Shown: positions 50,079-62,235 of the stretch, in pieces
How positions within the stretch are numbered: position 1 is the first letter of the stretch
Layout of the letters: the number at the start of each line of letters is the position of its first letter
NCBI RefSeq assembly: GCF_023920225.1
Contig: NZ_CP092587.1
Coordinates: 434,001-498,000, forward strand
Length of the DNA: 64,000 nucleotides
Source of the DNA: Vibrio gazogenes
Lineage (GTDB): Bacteria > Pseudomonadota > Gammaproteobacteria > Enterobacterales > Vibrionaceae
Reading direction: 5' to 3'
The notes under the pieces: model-generated
The model's database searches: none
Told to the model about the DNA's origin: nothing
The model's input: the letters and a program-made list of their open reading frames with translations, nothing else
Position numbers and translations under genes: made by a program

Positions 50079-51398
50079 ATGGCTCGTTTTTTCCAACCTA
50101 AAAAACAATCTACGATTAATAAAAAGCATCAGTTGGTTCAGGTAGCACGCATGGATCACCATGGTGAGGGTATCGCTTATCTGGAAGGAAAACCGGTTTT
50201 TATCGAAGGTGCTCTGCCGACAGAACAGGTTCTGATTCAACTGACAGAAAATAAAAGTAAGTATGCCCGGGCGAAATTGATCCAAGTACAACAGGAAAGT
50301 ACAGAACGAACCAAACCGTTCTGTCCGCATTATCATCGTTGTGGTGGCTGCAACCTGCAACACCTGAGTCATCGGGAGCAAGTCAGATACAAGCAGGAAT
50401 CGCTATCACAACTGCTGAATAAATTTGCCGGGTTATCTGTGCCACTCTCTCCGGTTGTTTCTGACGTGGATTTGGGATACCGGCGTCGGGCTCGGTTCAG
50501 TTTGAAGTGGGATACTCAATCGAAACGTTTGGCATTCGGTTTTCGTCAGAAAAGTAGTAACCGTATTGTCGATATTGAACATTGTGCGGTATTAGCGCCC
50601 ACTTTAGCGTCACTGATTCAACCCCTCAGAGTGTTATTTGAGTCGATGTCGCAGCCAGAAAAACTCGGGCATCTGGAATTGATTGCGGCTGATAACGGAG
50701 CAGTGATGCTGCTGCGTACTCTCGGTCCGCTGACGGATGCCGATCAGGCTGATATCGTTACTTTTGCGCAGCAACAGCAGGTTTCACTCTATATGATGAC
50801 CGAGGCTGGCAATTCTCGTTTACTGGATGGGCATGAACCTGTTTATCGCGATACAGGGATTGAAATCTCTTTCCTGCCCCACCATTTCATACAGATAAAT
50901 CGACACATTAATCAGAAAATGGTACATCAGGCGCTTGCTTGGCTGGCACTCAATGAGGAAGATCGTGTGCTAGATTTATTCTGCGGTGTTGGTAATTTCA
51001 GTCTGCCAATCGCGCAACAAGTGAAGTCGCTTGTCGGGGTTGAAGGCATTGAAGAAATGGTTGTTCAAGCGCGTAACAATGCAGCACTCAACCAGATTCA
51101 CAATGCCGTTTTTTATCAGGCGAATCTTGAGAAAACGTTGATCGACATCGAGTGGGCACAGGCGAAATTTGATAAAGTATTGCTCGATCCTGCCAGAGCT
51201 GGCGCAAAAGGTGTTATTGAGTTGCTGTCTGATTTCGGGGCTCAGCGCGTGGTTTATGTGTCCTGTGATCCCGCGACACTGGCCAGAGATAGTCAGCAGT
51301 TGTTACAGCAAGGATATCAGTTAGAGAAAGTGGGGATGCTGGATATGTTTCCTCACACAAGTCATCTGGAATCGATGGCTTTGTTTACCAAAATGTAA
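50079..51398 (+). CDS. rlmD: 23S rRNA (uracil-1939-C5) methyltransferase
   Basis: RlmD (RumA) methylates U1939 of 23S rRNA. The 439 residues begin with a TRAM domain (about 17-75), then the Fe-S cysteines CPHYHRCGGCNLQHL, the SAM site LDLFCGVGNFSLP and the nucleophile Cys in VSCDPATLARD. It is divergent from barA and followed by relA, the E. coli order barA-rlmD-relA-mazG. Confidence 0.96.
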   Translation: MARFFQPKKQSTINKKHQLVQVARMDHHGEGIAYLEGKPVFIEGALPTEQVLIQLTENKSKYARAKLIQVQQESTERTKPFCPHYHRCGGCNLQHLSHREQVRYKQESLSQLLNKFAGLSVPLSPVVSDVDLGYRRRARFSLKWDTQSKRLAFGFRQKSSNRIVDIEHCAVLAPTLASLIQPLRVLFESMSQPEKLGHLELIAADNGAVMLLRTLGPLTDADQADIVTFAQQQQVSLYMMTEAGNSRLLDGHEPVYRDTGIEISFLPHHFIQINRHINQKMVHQALAWLALNEEDRVLDLFCGVGNFSLPIAQQVKSLVGVEGIEEMVVQARNNAALNQIHNAVFYQANLEKTLIDIEWAQAKFDKVLLDPARAGAKGVIELLSDFGAQRVVYVSCDPATLARDSQQLLQQGYQLEKVGMLDMFPHTSHLESMALFTKM

Positions 51399-51508
51399 CG
51401 TGGGTTGTAAAACCGTCAGGTGAGGTGAACTCATCAATAGCGATAGGGTCAAAGTCAAACTACGGGCCCTCAATAAACGAACATAAAACTAGGACGAAAT
51501 AGAGAATA

Positions 51509-53728
51509 ATGGTTGCGGTAAGAAGCGCACATCTGAACCCAGACGAACAATTTGAACCCGATAAGTGGATCGCCAGTATTGTGCGAGACCCCAAAATCGC
51601 GGAGCGACTGAAACAGGTCTATCGACAGATGGAAAACTTAGTGGTCGATCATCCGGCCGGGCCGCTGTTACTGTGGCGTGGTCGTGAGATGATCGAAATA
51701 CTGGTGACGCTATCGATGGATCAAGAGACGTTAGTCGCAGCGTTACTGTTTCCAATTGTGTCTGGTGGATTGCTCGATGCTGAAATTTTGCAAGAACGCT
51801 ATGGCAAAGACATTATCAAGTTGATTGATGGTGTTGAGGAGATGGCCGCTATCGGGCAATTGAATGTCACGATGCAAGGCAGTGAAGCCTCAACGCAAGT
51901 GGATAATGTCCGGCGGATGCTTCTGGCGATGGTTGATGATTTCCGTTGCGTCGTGATTAAGCTCGCTGAACGAATTTGTAATCTCCGTGAAGTGAAAGAT
52001 CAACCTGACGAAATCAGACGTCAGGCGGCAAAAGAGTGTGCCAATATCTATTCGCCATTAGCCAACCGTCTGGGAATCGGTCAGTTGAAATGGGAAATGG
52101 AAGACTATGCATTTCGCTATCAACAACCGGATACCTATAAACAGATTGCCAAGCAGTTGTCTGAACGACGGATTGTTCGTGAAAGATATATTCAGGAGTT
52201 TGTTGAAGATCTGCGTGAAGAAATGCATCTGTCAAACATTCATGCCGAAGTCAGCGGACGTCCGAAACATATTTATAGTATCTGGCGTAAGATGCAGAAA
52301 AAGAGCCTGGCGTTCGATGAGTTATTCGATGTTCGGGCGGTTCGGATTATCGCCGAGAAACTTCAGGATTGTTATGCGGCTCTCGGGGTGGTTCATACCA
52401 AGTATAAACATTTACCCAGTGAATTTGATGACTATGTCGCCAACCCGAAACCGAATGGATATCAGTCGATTCATACGGTGATTCTTGGTCCTGAAGGGAA
52501 AACGATTGAGATTCAGATTCGAACTCGCCAGATGCATGAAGAGTCGGAATTGGGGGTTGCTGCCCACTGGAAATATAAAGAGGGTAGTTCTGCCGGACAT
52601 CGTGGCTATGATGAAAAAATTACATGGTTGCGCAAGCTGCTTGACTGGCAAGAAGAGATGTCGGATTCCGGTGAAATGCTGGATGAGCTGCGCAGTCAGG
52701 TATTCGATGACCGGGTTTACGCCTTTACGCCCAAAGGGGATGTTGTCGATTTGCCGATGGGCGCAACACCGTTGGATTTTGCTTACCATATTCATTCAGA
52801 AGTGGGGCATCGCTGTATTGGGGCGAAGGTCGCCGGACGCATTGTTCCGTTTACCCATAAACTGACGATGGGTGATCAGGTTGAAATTATTACAGCCAAA
52901 GAGCCGAACCCATCGCGAGACTGGCTCAACCCGGCATTGGGTTTTGTCCATTCCGGACGAGCCCGGGCGAAGATTAACGCTTGGTTTAGAAAGCAAAGTC
53001 GAGAGAAGAACCTCGAAGCCGGGCGGGAGATTCTGGAAACGGAACTGGCAAAAATTGGTGCGACACTGAAAGATGCCAGTGAATATGCGCTGAAGCGCTT
53101 TAACGTCAATTCGCCCGATGAATTATATGTCGGGATCGGTAGTGGTGATTTACGGATCAACCAGATCGTCAATCACATTAATGCCTTGGTCAATAAGCCG
53201 ACAGCGGAAGAAGAAGATCAGCTGGTTCTTGAAAAGTTACAGGAGAAGGAGCTGAAAACAGCCACGCCGGCACCGAGTAAAGATGCCGTGGTGGTTGAAG
53301 GCGTCGATAATTTAATGACGCACTTGGCGCGTTGTTGTCGCCCGATTCCCGGTGATGAAATTAAAGGCTACATTACTCAGGGACGGGGTATTTCTGTCCA
53401 CCGGAGTGATTGTGAACAGCTGGAAGAGCTCAGTCATCATGCGCCGGAACGGATTATTGATACCGTTTGGGGGCGCGGACTGCTTGGTTCTTACGTGTTG
53501 ACCGTTCGGGTTGAAGCGATGGAGCGGGGTGGATTGTTAAAGGATATTACGACGCTGTTGGCGAATGAAAAAATCAAAGTGACCAGTATGAAGAGCCGAA
53601 CCGATCATAAACGTCAGCTTGTTTATATGGATTTTGATTTGGAACTAACCAGTGTGGAAGAGCTTACACGAGTCTGTCAACGCATCGAGCAGACGAAAGA
53701 TGTCCTGTCAGTCAAACGACTGGGATAA
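51509..53728 (+). CDS. relA: (p)ppGpp synthetase RelA
   Basis: RelA makes ppGpp on stalled ribosomes with uncharged tRNA. The 739 residues have a degenerate hydrolase domain (FP replaces the HD pair in AALLFPIVSGG), a synthetase domain (GRPKHIYSIWRKMQ, NGYQSIHT), a TGS domain (YAFTPKGDVVDLPMGATPLD), a zinc-finger region with CCRPIPGD, and a C-terminal ACT domain (about 660-739). Start MVAVRSAHLN agrees with known RelA proteins. Confidence 0.97.
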   Translation: MVAVRSAHLNPDEQFEPDKWIASIVRDPKIAERLKQVYRQMENLVVDHPAGPLLLWRGREMIEILVTLSMDQETLVAALLFPIVSGGLLDAEILQERYGKDIIKLIDGVEEMAAIGQLNVTMQGSEASTQVDNVRRMLLAMVDDFRCVVIKLAERICNLREVKDQPDEIRRQAAKECANIYSPLANRLGIGQLKWEMEDYAFRYQQPDTYKQIAKQLSERRIVRERYIQEFVEDLREEMHLSNIHAEVSGRPKHIYSIWRKMQKKSLAFDELFDVRAVRIIAEKLQDCYAALGVVHTKYKHLPSEFDDYVANPKPNGYQSIHTVILGPEGKTIEIQIRTRQMHEESELGVAAHWKYKEGSSAGHRGYDEKITWLRKLLDWQEEMSDSGEMLDELRSQVFDDRVYAFTPKGDVVDLPMGATPLDFAYHIHSEVGHRCIGAKVAGRIVPFTHKLTMGDQVEIITAKEPNPSRDWLNPALGFVHSGRARAKINAWFRKQSREKNLEAGREILETELAKIGATLKDASEYALKRFNVNSPDELYVGIGSGDLRINQIVNHINALVNKPTAEEEDQLVLEKLQEKELKTATPAPSKDAVVVEGVDNLMTHLARCCRPIPGDEIKGYITQGRGISVHRSDCEQLEELSHHAPERIIDTVWGRGLLGSYVLTVRVEAMERGGLLKDITTLLANEKIKVTSMKSRTDHKRQLVYMDFDLELTSVEELTRVCQRIEQTKDVLSVKRLG

Positions 53729-53764
53729 CGAGTATTGACATGCTCATGCCAGTTAAGTCGTTAC

Positions 53765-53796
53765 AGAAAGCGAGGGTGATTCCTCGCTTTCTCTTT
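53765..53796 (+). terminator. relA terminator
   Basis: AGAAAGCGAGG and CCTCGCTTTCT form an 11-bp stem followed by CTCTTT, between relA and mazG. The T-run is broken, so some readthrough into mazG is likely. Confidence 0.7.
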
Positions 53797-53813
53797 GAAG
53801 CAGAAGGAAGGTT

Positions 53814-54623
53814 ATGTCTCATCCAATTGAACAGTTAAAGCAGATCATGGCACAACTCAGAGATCCTGAGTCCGGCTGTCCATGGGACCAAAAGCAGACA
53901 TTTGAAAGTATCGTTCCTCATACCGTGGAAGAGACTTATGAAGTGATCGATGCCATTCATGCCCGGGATTTTGAAAATCTGCAAGAAGAATTAGGTGACT
54001 TTGTTTTCCAAGCCATTTTTTATAGTCAGTTGGCGCAAGAACAAGGGTTATTCGATTTTGATGATGTGATTCGAAGTGTCAATGAGAAGCTGATCCGTCG
54101 CCATCCGCATGTTTTTTCTGATCAGGTTTTTGACAATGAAGCGGCCATTCGGGCCAACTGGGAAAAAATCAAATCAGCAGAAAAATCCAGTGCAGGTCGG
54201 CAAGAGCAAAGCATTTTGGATGGCGTGCCTAAATCGCTTCCTGCATTAAGCCGAGCCTATAAATTACAAGCAAAGTGTGCCAAGCATGGGTTTGACTGGG
54301 ATACTTTGACACCTGTTGTGGAAAAAGTGCGAGAAGAGCTGAATGAAGTGATTGAAGAGGTGCGTTGCTCACCGCAGGATCCTGCGGCTATCGAAGATGA
54401 GTTGGGTGATCTGTTGTTTGCGGTCGTGAATCTGACTCGACATTTAAAGCATCATCCTGAGTCTGCACTTACGCGAGCAAATCAGAAATTTTCCAGACGC
54501 TTTCAAGGCGTCGAAGCGCTGGCTAAACAGGAAGATCAATCACTCGATGACTATACACTCAGTGAATTAGATCGTTTCTGGGAACAGGTGAAGCTCCAAG
54601 AGAAAAATCAGGGTTCTGATTGA
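53814..54623 (+). CDS. mazG: Nucleoside triphosphate pyrophosphohydrolase MazG
   Basis: MazG hydrolyses NTPs to NMPs plus pyrophosphate, probably cleaning the nucleotide pool. The 269 residues have two tandem MazG domains: the first contains EETYEVIDAIHARDFENLQE with acidic metal ligands, the second VREELNEVIEEV and EDELGDLLFAVVN. It follows relA, as in E. coli. Confidence 0.96.
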   Translation: MSHPIEQLKQIMAQLRDPESGCPWDQKQTFESIVPHTVEETYEVIDAIHARDFENLQEELGDFVFQAIFYSQLAQEQGLFDFDDVIRSVNEKLIRRHPHVFSDQVFDNEAAIRANWEKIKSAEKSSAGRQEQSILDGVPKSLPALSRAYKLQAKCAKHGFDWDTLTPVVEKVREELNEVIEEVRCSPQDPAAIEDELGDLLFAVVNLTRHLKHHPESALTRANQKFSRRFQGVEALAKQEDQSLDDYTLSELDRFWEQVKLQEKNQGSD

Positions 54624-54752
54624 ACTCTGGCTTTGGATTGAAGTCCTTATAATGTAGCCCAACCAGAATGAGCTACAATTGTGCTGATTGGATTTGATTT
54701 GAAGCAAAAAAGAAAAAGTGGGAGTGTGATAAGTTTCACGTTGTGGCGTTAA

Positions 54753-56465
<1,713 letters not shown>

Positions 56466-56517
56466 AAGGACACGGGTAACGGTAGGGAATACGGTTACCC
56501 TAAGATTTGACATTTAA

Positions 56518-57840
<1,323 letters not shown>

Positions 57841-57860
57841 TCGCGGCTTTATCATGAATT

Positions 57861-57890
57861 AAAAAACGCCTCTTCTGAGGCGTTTTTTTT
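57861..57890. terminator. Bidirectional terminator between eno and cca
   Basis: AAAAAACGCCTC, the loop TTCT and GAGGCGTTTTTTTT form a strong hairpin with T-runs on both strands between convergent genes. Confidence 0.95.
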
Positions 57891-57906
57891 GGTCTTACGG
57901 ATTGGA

Positions 57907-59127
57907 TTACCGCGATAAAACCGCTTTGATTGCTGCGACTCTGCGTTTGTCTAATTCATCCCGAATCTCAGAACCTTTCAAGCCTTCGGCAATGATCGAT
58001 TGAACATCAATCGCAAGTGCAGCCTGATAAGCGGTTTCAAACTGTAACTTTTGTGGATAGGGTATTTCTTCATAGCCCAATCGCCCCTGATGATCTGCCT
58101 GACAACAAAGCAGCACACTTTCAAGTCGCTCCGGTTTGCGCCATACATCCATTTTATTCAGTATCTTGAGATAAGTTGCCGGTTTCAAAATAGCAGCGTT
58201 GTGAACATTGCTATGTTGTTCACAGACGATTAATGCTAAATCCCGATATTCCGCCGGGACTCGAATCCGTTCGCAAAGCGTACGGATACAGGCTAAGCCG
58301 GTGTGTGTATGCATTTTATGGCTTGGCCACTCACTTGGTGGTGTTTTTCCTTTGCCAAGATCATGAACCATCGCTGCAAACCTGACCGGAAGCGATGTCG
58401 AAAGACGTGTCGATTGACGCAGAACCATTAATGTATGTTTGCCTGTATCAATTTCAGGATGCCACTTCGGCGGTTGTGGCACCCCGAAAAGACAGTCGAT
58501 TTCAGGGAAAATGACCGCGAGTGCGCCACACTCTCTTAAGACGGATAGGAATATGTCGGGATGATCTGTTGCGAGCGCTTGATGGAGCTCTTGCCAAACA
58601 CGTTCTGCGGTTAAGTGAGCAACTTCTCCGGACTGCACCATCTGACGCATTAAGGTCATTGTTTCCGGTGCGATGGTAAAACCAAGTGAAGCAAACCTTG
58701 CTGCGAATCTGGCAACGCGGAGAACCCGTACCGGGTCCTCGGCAAAAGCGCTTGATACGTGACGAAGTATTCTCTGTTCCAAATCGGCTTGACCGCGATA
58801 AGGATCAATGAGTTGTCCTTGAGGATCTTGTGCGATCGCATTGATGGTTAAATCCCTGCGCATGAGATCATCTTCAAGCGTCACTGCCGGTGAGAAAAAA
58901 CATTCAAACCCATGATAGCCAGAACCACTTTTCTTTTCGGTTCTGGCGAGCGCATATTCTTCTTTGGTTTGTGGATGAAGAAATACCGGGAAGTCTTTCC
59001 CGACGGATATAAAACCTTGTTCAAGCATGAGTGAAGGGGAACTACCGACGACAACCCAATCTCGATCTTTAATAGGAAGACCGAGTAACTGATCACGAAC
59101 AGAGCCACCGACGAGATAGACTTGCAC
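57907..59127 (-). CDS. cca: tRNA nucleotidyltransferase (CCA-adding)
   Basis: Cca builds or repairs the CCA end of tRNA. The 406-residue protein has the class II nucleotidyltransferase head with GGSVRDQLLGLPIKDRDWV and the RRDLTINAIAQD motif. The C-terminal part carries an HD phosphohydrolase motif (MVHDLGKGKTP) as in the E. coli type with phosphatase activity. Length is close to the E. coli protein. Confidence 0.96.
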   Translation of the reverse strand: MQVYLVGGSVRDQLLGLPIKDRDWVVVGSSPSLMLEQGFISVGKDFPVFLHPQTKEEYALARTEKKSGSGYHGFECFFSPAVTLEDDLMRRDLTINAIAQDPQGQLIDPYRGQADLEQRILRHVSSAFAEDPVRVLRVARFAARFASLGFTIAPETMTLMRQMVQSGEVAHLTAERVWQELHQALATDHPDIFLSVLRECGALAVIFPEIDCLFGVPQPPKWHPEIDTGKHTLMVLRQSTRLSTSLPVRFAAMVHDLGKGKTPPSEWPSHKMHTHTGLACIRTLCERIRVPAEYRDLALIVCEQHSNVHNAAILKPATYLKILNKMDVWRKPERLESVLLCCQADHQGRLGYEEIPYPQKLQFETAYQAALAIDVQSIIAEGLKGSEIRDELDKRRVAAIKAVLSR

Positions 59128-59164
59128 AGCTTGCCTCTTTTGAAACGGGGGAGGAAATCGTTAA

Positions 59165-59188
59165 GAGAAGGCCGAAGGCCGGCCTTCT
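59165..59188 (-). terminator. Hairpin after ygiM
   Basis: AGAAGGCC and GGCCTTCT pair around a 7-nt loop just beyond the ygiM stop, before cca. The minus-strand tail CTTAACG is not a good T-run. Confidence 0.55.
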
Positions 59189-59195
59189 TTATCGA

Positions 59196-59804
59196 TCAGA
59201 GCCAGTTTGAGTGTGATTTCTTCCGTCTTGGAATCAAATTCGGCAGGATGATTCCCAATAGAATCCCTCCGAGAGCTACACCGCCACCGTACATAAAATA
59301 TTTCATTAACAGATCTTCTTTCTGGGTATCCAGCTTTGCTCTCAGCTCACGCGTTTCACTTTGCGCGGTCGCCAGTTTCTGGCTGATCCCACTGTAGTTT
59401 TCTTCCAACTCTGCGATCTGCTTGTTACGAATTTCAAGAGACTCGACGAGTCCAGCCTTTTCTTGACTGGCTTTATGTTCTGCATCAGACAACTGTCCCT
59501 TCACGTCTTTGAGTTCTTTTTCTAAACGGGGAAGACGGGATGCCATACTCTCAGTTGTGGTAACAAACTTGTCTTGTACCCAACCCTGACGACCTTTGTC
59601 ATCGAGTATTTCACTATAACCCGTTTCTTTATTAGTTTTCAGAAGCTGAACTTTCTCACCTGCATTGATACTGCCAATGATTCGATACTGATTGCTCGGG
59701 CCTGAATGCATATAGGTAAACAAGTCATCTGCTATGTAATGTCCTTGTGCAAAAACGGGTGTGGTCAGAAGCGAAAGCAGCGACATGAATAACAGTTTTT
59801 TCAC
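59196..59804 (-). CDS. ygiM: SH3-domain, membrane-anchored protein YgiM
   Basis: A member of the TIGR04211 (SH3 and anchor domain) family; its molecular role is not established. The start is GTG 59804 with AAGGATT upstream, giving a signal peptide (KKLLFMSLLSLLTTPVFAQG, cleavage near 20). A bacterial SH3 domain follows (about 25-85, ending RQGWVQDKFV), then a long coiled coil (about 90-165) and a C-terminal membrane anchor with a basic tail (PNLIPRRKK). The ATG-started frame extending to 59957 is not used. Adjacent to cca, as in E. coli. Confidence 0.88.
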   Translation of the reverse strand: MKKLLFMSLLSLLTTPVFAQGHYIADDLFTYMHSGPSNQYRIIGSINAGEKVQLLKTNKETGYSEILDDKGRQGWVQDKFVTTTESMASRLPRLEKELKDVKGQLSDAEHKASQEKAGLVESLEIRNKQIAELEENYSGISQKLATAQSETRELRAKLDTQKEDLLMKYFMYGGGVALGGILLGIILPNLIPRRKKSHSNWL

Positions 59805-59880
59805 GATAAATCCTTTAACGATAAGGTTGAAAAGTAAATCTATCCAAATAGTAAAAAGTTTCTTTATATGGTGCAACAAA

Positions 59881-59903
59881 GAAGGGAGGCTTAGCCTCCC
59901 TTT
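59881..59903 (-). terminator. pit terminator
   Basis: On the minus strand AAGGGAGGC, the loop TAA and GCCTCCCTT are followed by CTTTGTT, 58 bp after the permease stop. Confidence 0.8.
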
Positions 59904-59960
59904 GTGCAGATTTGAGTCAATAATCACATGGTTCTGACAAACATCTGACGGTTGCACATT

Positions 59961-61223
59961 CTAAATGAAGATTTTTTCTAGCATATAATAGAAAATAACA
60001 GCCAGTAGTGCTCCGGCCGGTAAGGTCACGATCCAGGAAGCGACGATGTTACGCACAACACCAAGATTTAATGCTGCAATACCACGGGCGAAACCGACAC
60101 CAAGAACCGCACCAACCAGTGTTTGAGTGGTTGAAATCGGTAGTCCGGTCCCCGATGCCAGAACAACCGTTGAAGCTGTTGCAAGCTGTGCAGCAAAACC
60201 ACGGCTTGGAGTCAGTTCGGTGATCCCGGTACCGACCGTTGCCATGACTTTATGTCCCAGTGTTGCGAGCCCGACGACAATGCCAAGTCCACCTAGCGGT
60301 AAAATCCACCACGCAATTTGGGTTTTTCCTGAAATCTGACCAAGATTTTCAACGGTGGAAACTACCGCTGACAATGGACCAATTGCATTCGCGACATCGT
60401 TGGAACCATGGGCGAATGCCATCGCACAGGCTGTCACAACCATCAGGACACTGAAAATACTTTCTACACCAGAAAAACTGTGGTCTTCTTCCCGTCTTGA
60501 GAAGCGTCTTTGAATGTACAGATAGCCTCCGACCATCACGAGCGAAGAAACAAAAATAGCAGCAAGCCATGCTTCACCTGTACTCAGATGAAAACCTACA
60601 TGTTTCAGGCCTTTCTTAATGGTTACCAGCGCGATGACCATCGTAGTGATGAACATATAAACCGGAACAAAACGCTTGGCATTTTGTAGCGGATTTTCCG
60701 TATCGAATATCAGACGTTGAGCACTGACGAAAATGACGTAGGCGAAGAAACCCGAGATAATCGGTGTGATAATCCAGCTCCCGACAATCCCTTGAACCGA
60801 ATGCCAGTCAACCGCTCCTGTTCCCAGCGTGATACAGGCAAAACCGATAATCGCTCCGATAATGGAGTGGGTTGTTGATACGGGCCATCCCATATAAGAA
60901 GCCAGCAGCAACCATGTACCGGCAGCCAGAAGGGATGACATCATGCCATAGACAAGAATTTCAGGTTGTGCGACAAAGAGATTTGTCTCGATGACGCCTT
61001 TACGAATTGTGTCTGTTACTTCTCCACCGGCAAGATAGGCGCCGGCGAACTCAAAAACCATCGCAATAAAGATAGCTTGTTTTACGGTCAGCGCTTTGGA
61101 GCCAACCGATGTACCCATCGCATTTGCTACATCATTTGCACCGATGCCGATCGCCATCAAGAAACCGAAGGCTGCTGCCACAAGAATCAAGATAGATCCG
61201 TAATGTACAAGGATATCCATCAT
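59961..61223 (-). CDS. Pit-type inorganic phosphate transporter
   Basis: A low-affinity phosphate permease with about ten membrane segments over 420 residues. Both halves carry the PHO4 family signature: GANDVANAMGTSVGSKALT near residue 28 and HGSNDVANAIGPLSAVV near residue 270. The DUF47 protein encoded next upstream on the same strand is its usual partner. Phosphate is the likely substrate, with other divalent cation complexes possible. Confidence 0.93.
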   Translation of the reverse strand: MMDILVHYGSILILVAAAFGFLMAIGIGANDVANAMGTSVGSKALTVKQAIFIAMVFEFAGAYLAGGEVTDTIRKGVIETNLFVAQPEILVYGMMSSLLAAGTWLLLASYMGWPVSTTHSIIGAIIGFACITLGTGAVDWHSVQGIVGSWIITPIISGFFAYVIFVSAQRLIFDTENPLQNAKRFVPVYMFITTMVIALVTIKKGLKHVGFHLSTGEAWLAAIFVSSLVMVGGYLYIQRRFSRREEDHSFSGVESIFSVLMVVTACAMAFAHGSNDVANAIGPLSAVVSTVENLGQISGKTQIAWWILPLGGLGIVVGLATLGHKVMATVGTGITELTPSRGFAAQLATASTVVLASGTGLPISTTQTLVGAVLGVGFARGIAALNLGVVRNIVASWIVTLPAGALLAVIFYYMLEKIFI

Positions 61224-61353
61224 AATACCTAGTTGTTGATAACTAGCGGAGCACGCGCGACTTTCTACCGTGGCATATTATTATTCTGCCACAATAATTA
61301 GATTCAGAGACGCAATGTGTGAGTGCCCTTAGTTATTGTGAAAATCTATAATC

Positions 61354-62034
61354 TCAGGAACGAGAGAGCATTAGCTCTAAGCGAGCTCCCACACGTTGAG
61401 CTTGGTCAGCGATACCGCCCACCCACTCTAGAATTTTATATAAGAACATCATGTCAATCGGATTATATTTCGACTCGATAGCCATCAACTGCTGACGCAG
61501 ATGAATTTGCATCGTGTCGGTATCATCCTCAATGGCGTCAAGTTGGTTGATCATCTCCGCAACCAGAGTGACTTCCCGGCCTTTAAATCCGGTTTCAAGG
61601 AGTTCATCGAGCTCACCGATGACTTTCTGGGCTTGAGTCGCCGCATCCAGACAACGTTTAACATAAGCGATGAAATCTATTTGAAGTGGCTCCGGAATCA
61701 TCAGCTCTCGACCATAAACCCGACCTGAGATATCTTTCGCAAGATTCGCAAGTTTGTCTTGTTGGGTCAGTAGTTCGAGCATGTCTGTTCGATCAACAGG
61801 AAGGAATAATCCGCGCGGTAGTTTCAGACGGATTTCACGTTTGAGTACGTCGGCTTCTTTTTCCAGATGAGAAATTTGAGCCCGAATTTCGGCTGCTTTT
61901 TCCCAATCTTTCTGGAAAGTGACTTCAAAGAAGCTGATCAAGTAAGAACAGCATTCATTGACACAGACAACGTGTTTCTGCAAAGGCTTAATTGGGGACT
62001 TTGCAAATAACCCCATAATTGTATTCACTGGCAT
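61354..62034 (-). CDS. PhoU-like DUF47 protein (TIGR00153)
   Basis: A cytoplasmic helical protein of 226 residues related to PhoU, beginning MPVNTIMGLFAKSPIKPL, as in vibrio homologues. An upstream ATG at 62043 is possible. DUF47 proteins are typically encoded with Pit permeases and modulate transport; the 130-bp gap and common strand support that here. Acidic Glu/Asp-rich helices (EKEADVLKREI, DAIEDDTDTMQ) could bind metals, as in PhoU. Confidence 0.88.
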   Translation of the reverse strand: MPVNTIMGLFAKSPIKPLQKHVVCVNECCSYLISFFEVTFQKDWEKAAEIRAQISHLEKEADVLKREIRLKLPRGLFLPVDRTDMLELLTQQDKLANLAKDISGRVYGRELMIPEPLQIDFIAYVKRCLDAATQAQKVIGELDELLETGFKGREVTLVAEMINQLDAIEDDTDTMQIHLRQQLMAIESKYNPIDMMFLYKILEWVGGIADQAQRVGARLELMLSRS

Positions 62035-62235
62035 GTGACTCAATCCAAAAATATAACCTTAAAAGAACATACAACATTATGATGAAATGTTGAACATTGG
62101 CTATAAAGGCGCGCATGGTAACTCATTCGACGGTGCTTTAAAACCATTTTAGCGCATGAATGATATGTTATTTCTCACTTGCTCCTGTCTGAAATTGGCA
62201 ATATCCTGTCGCTATCTGCCACGAAAGGTTTTGTT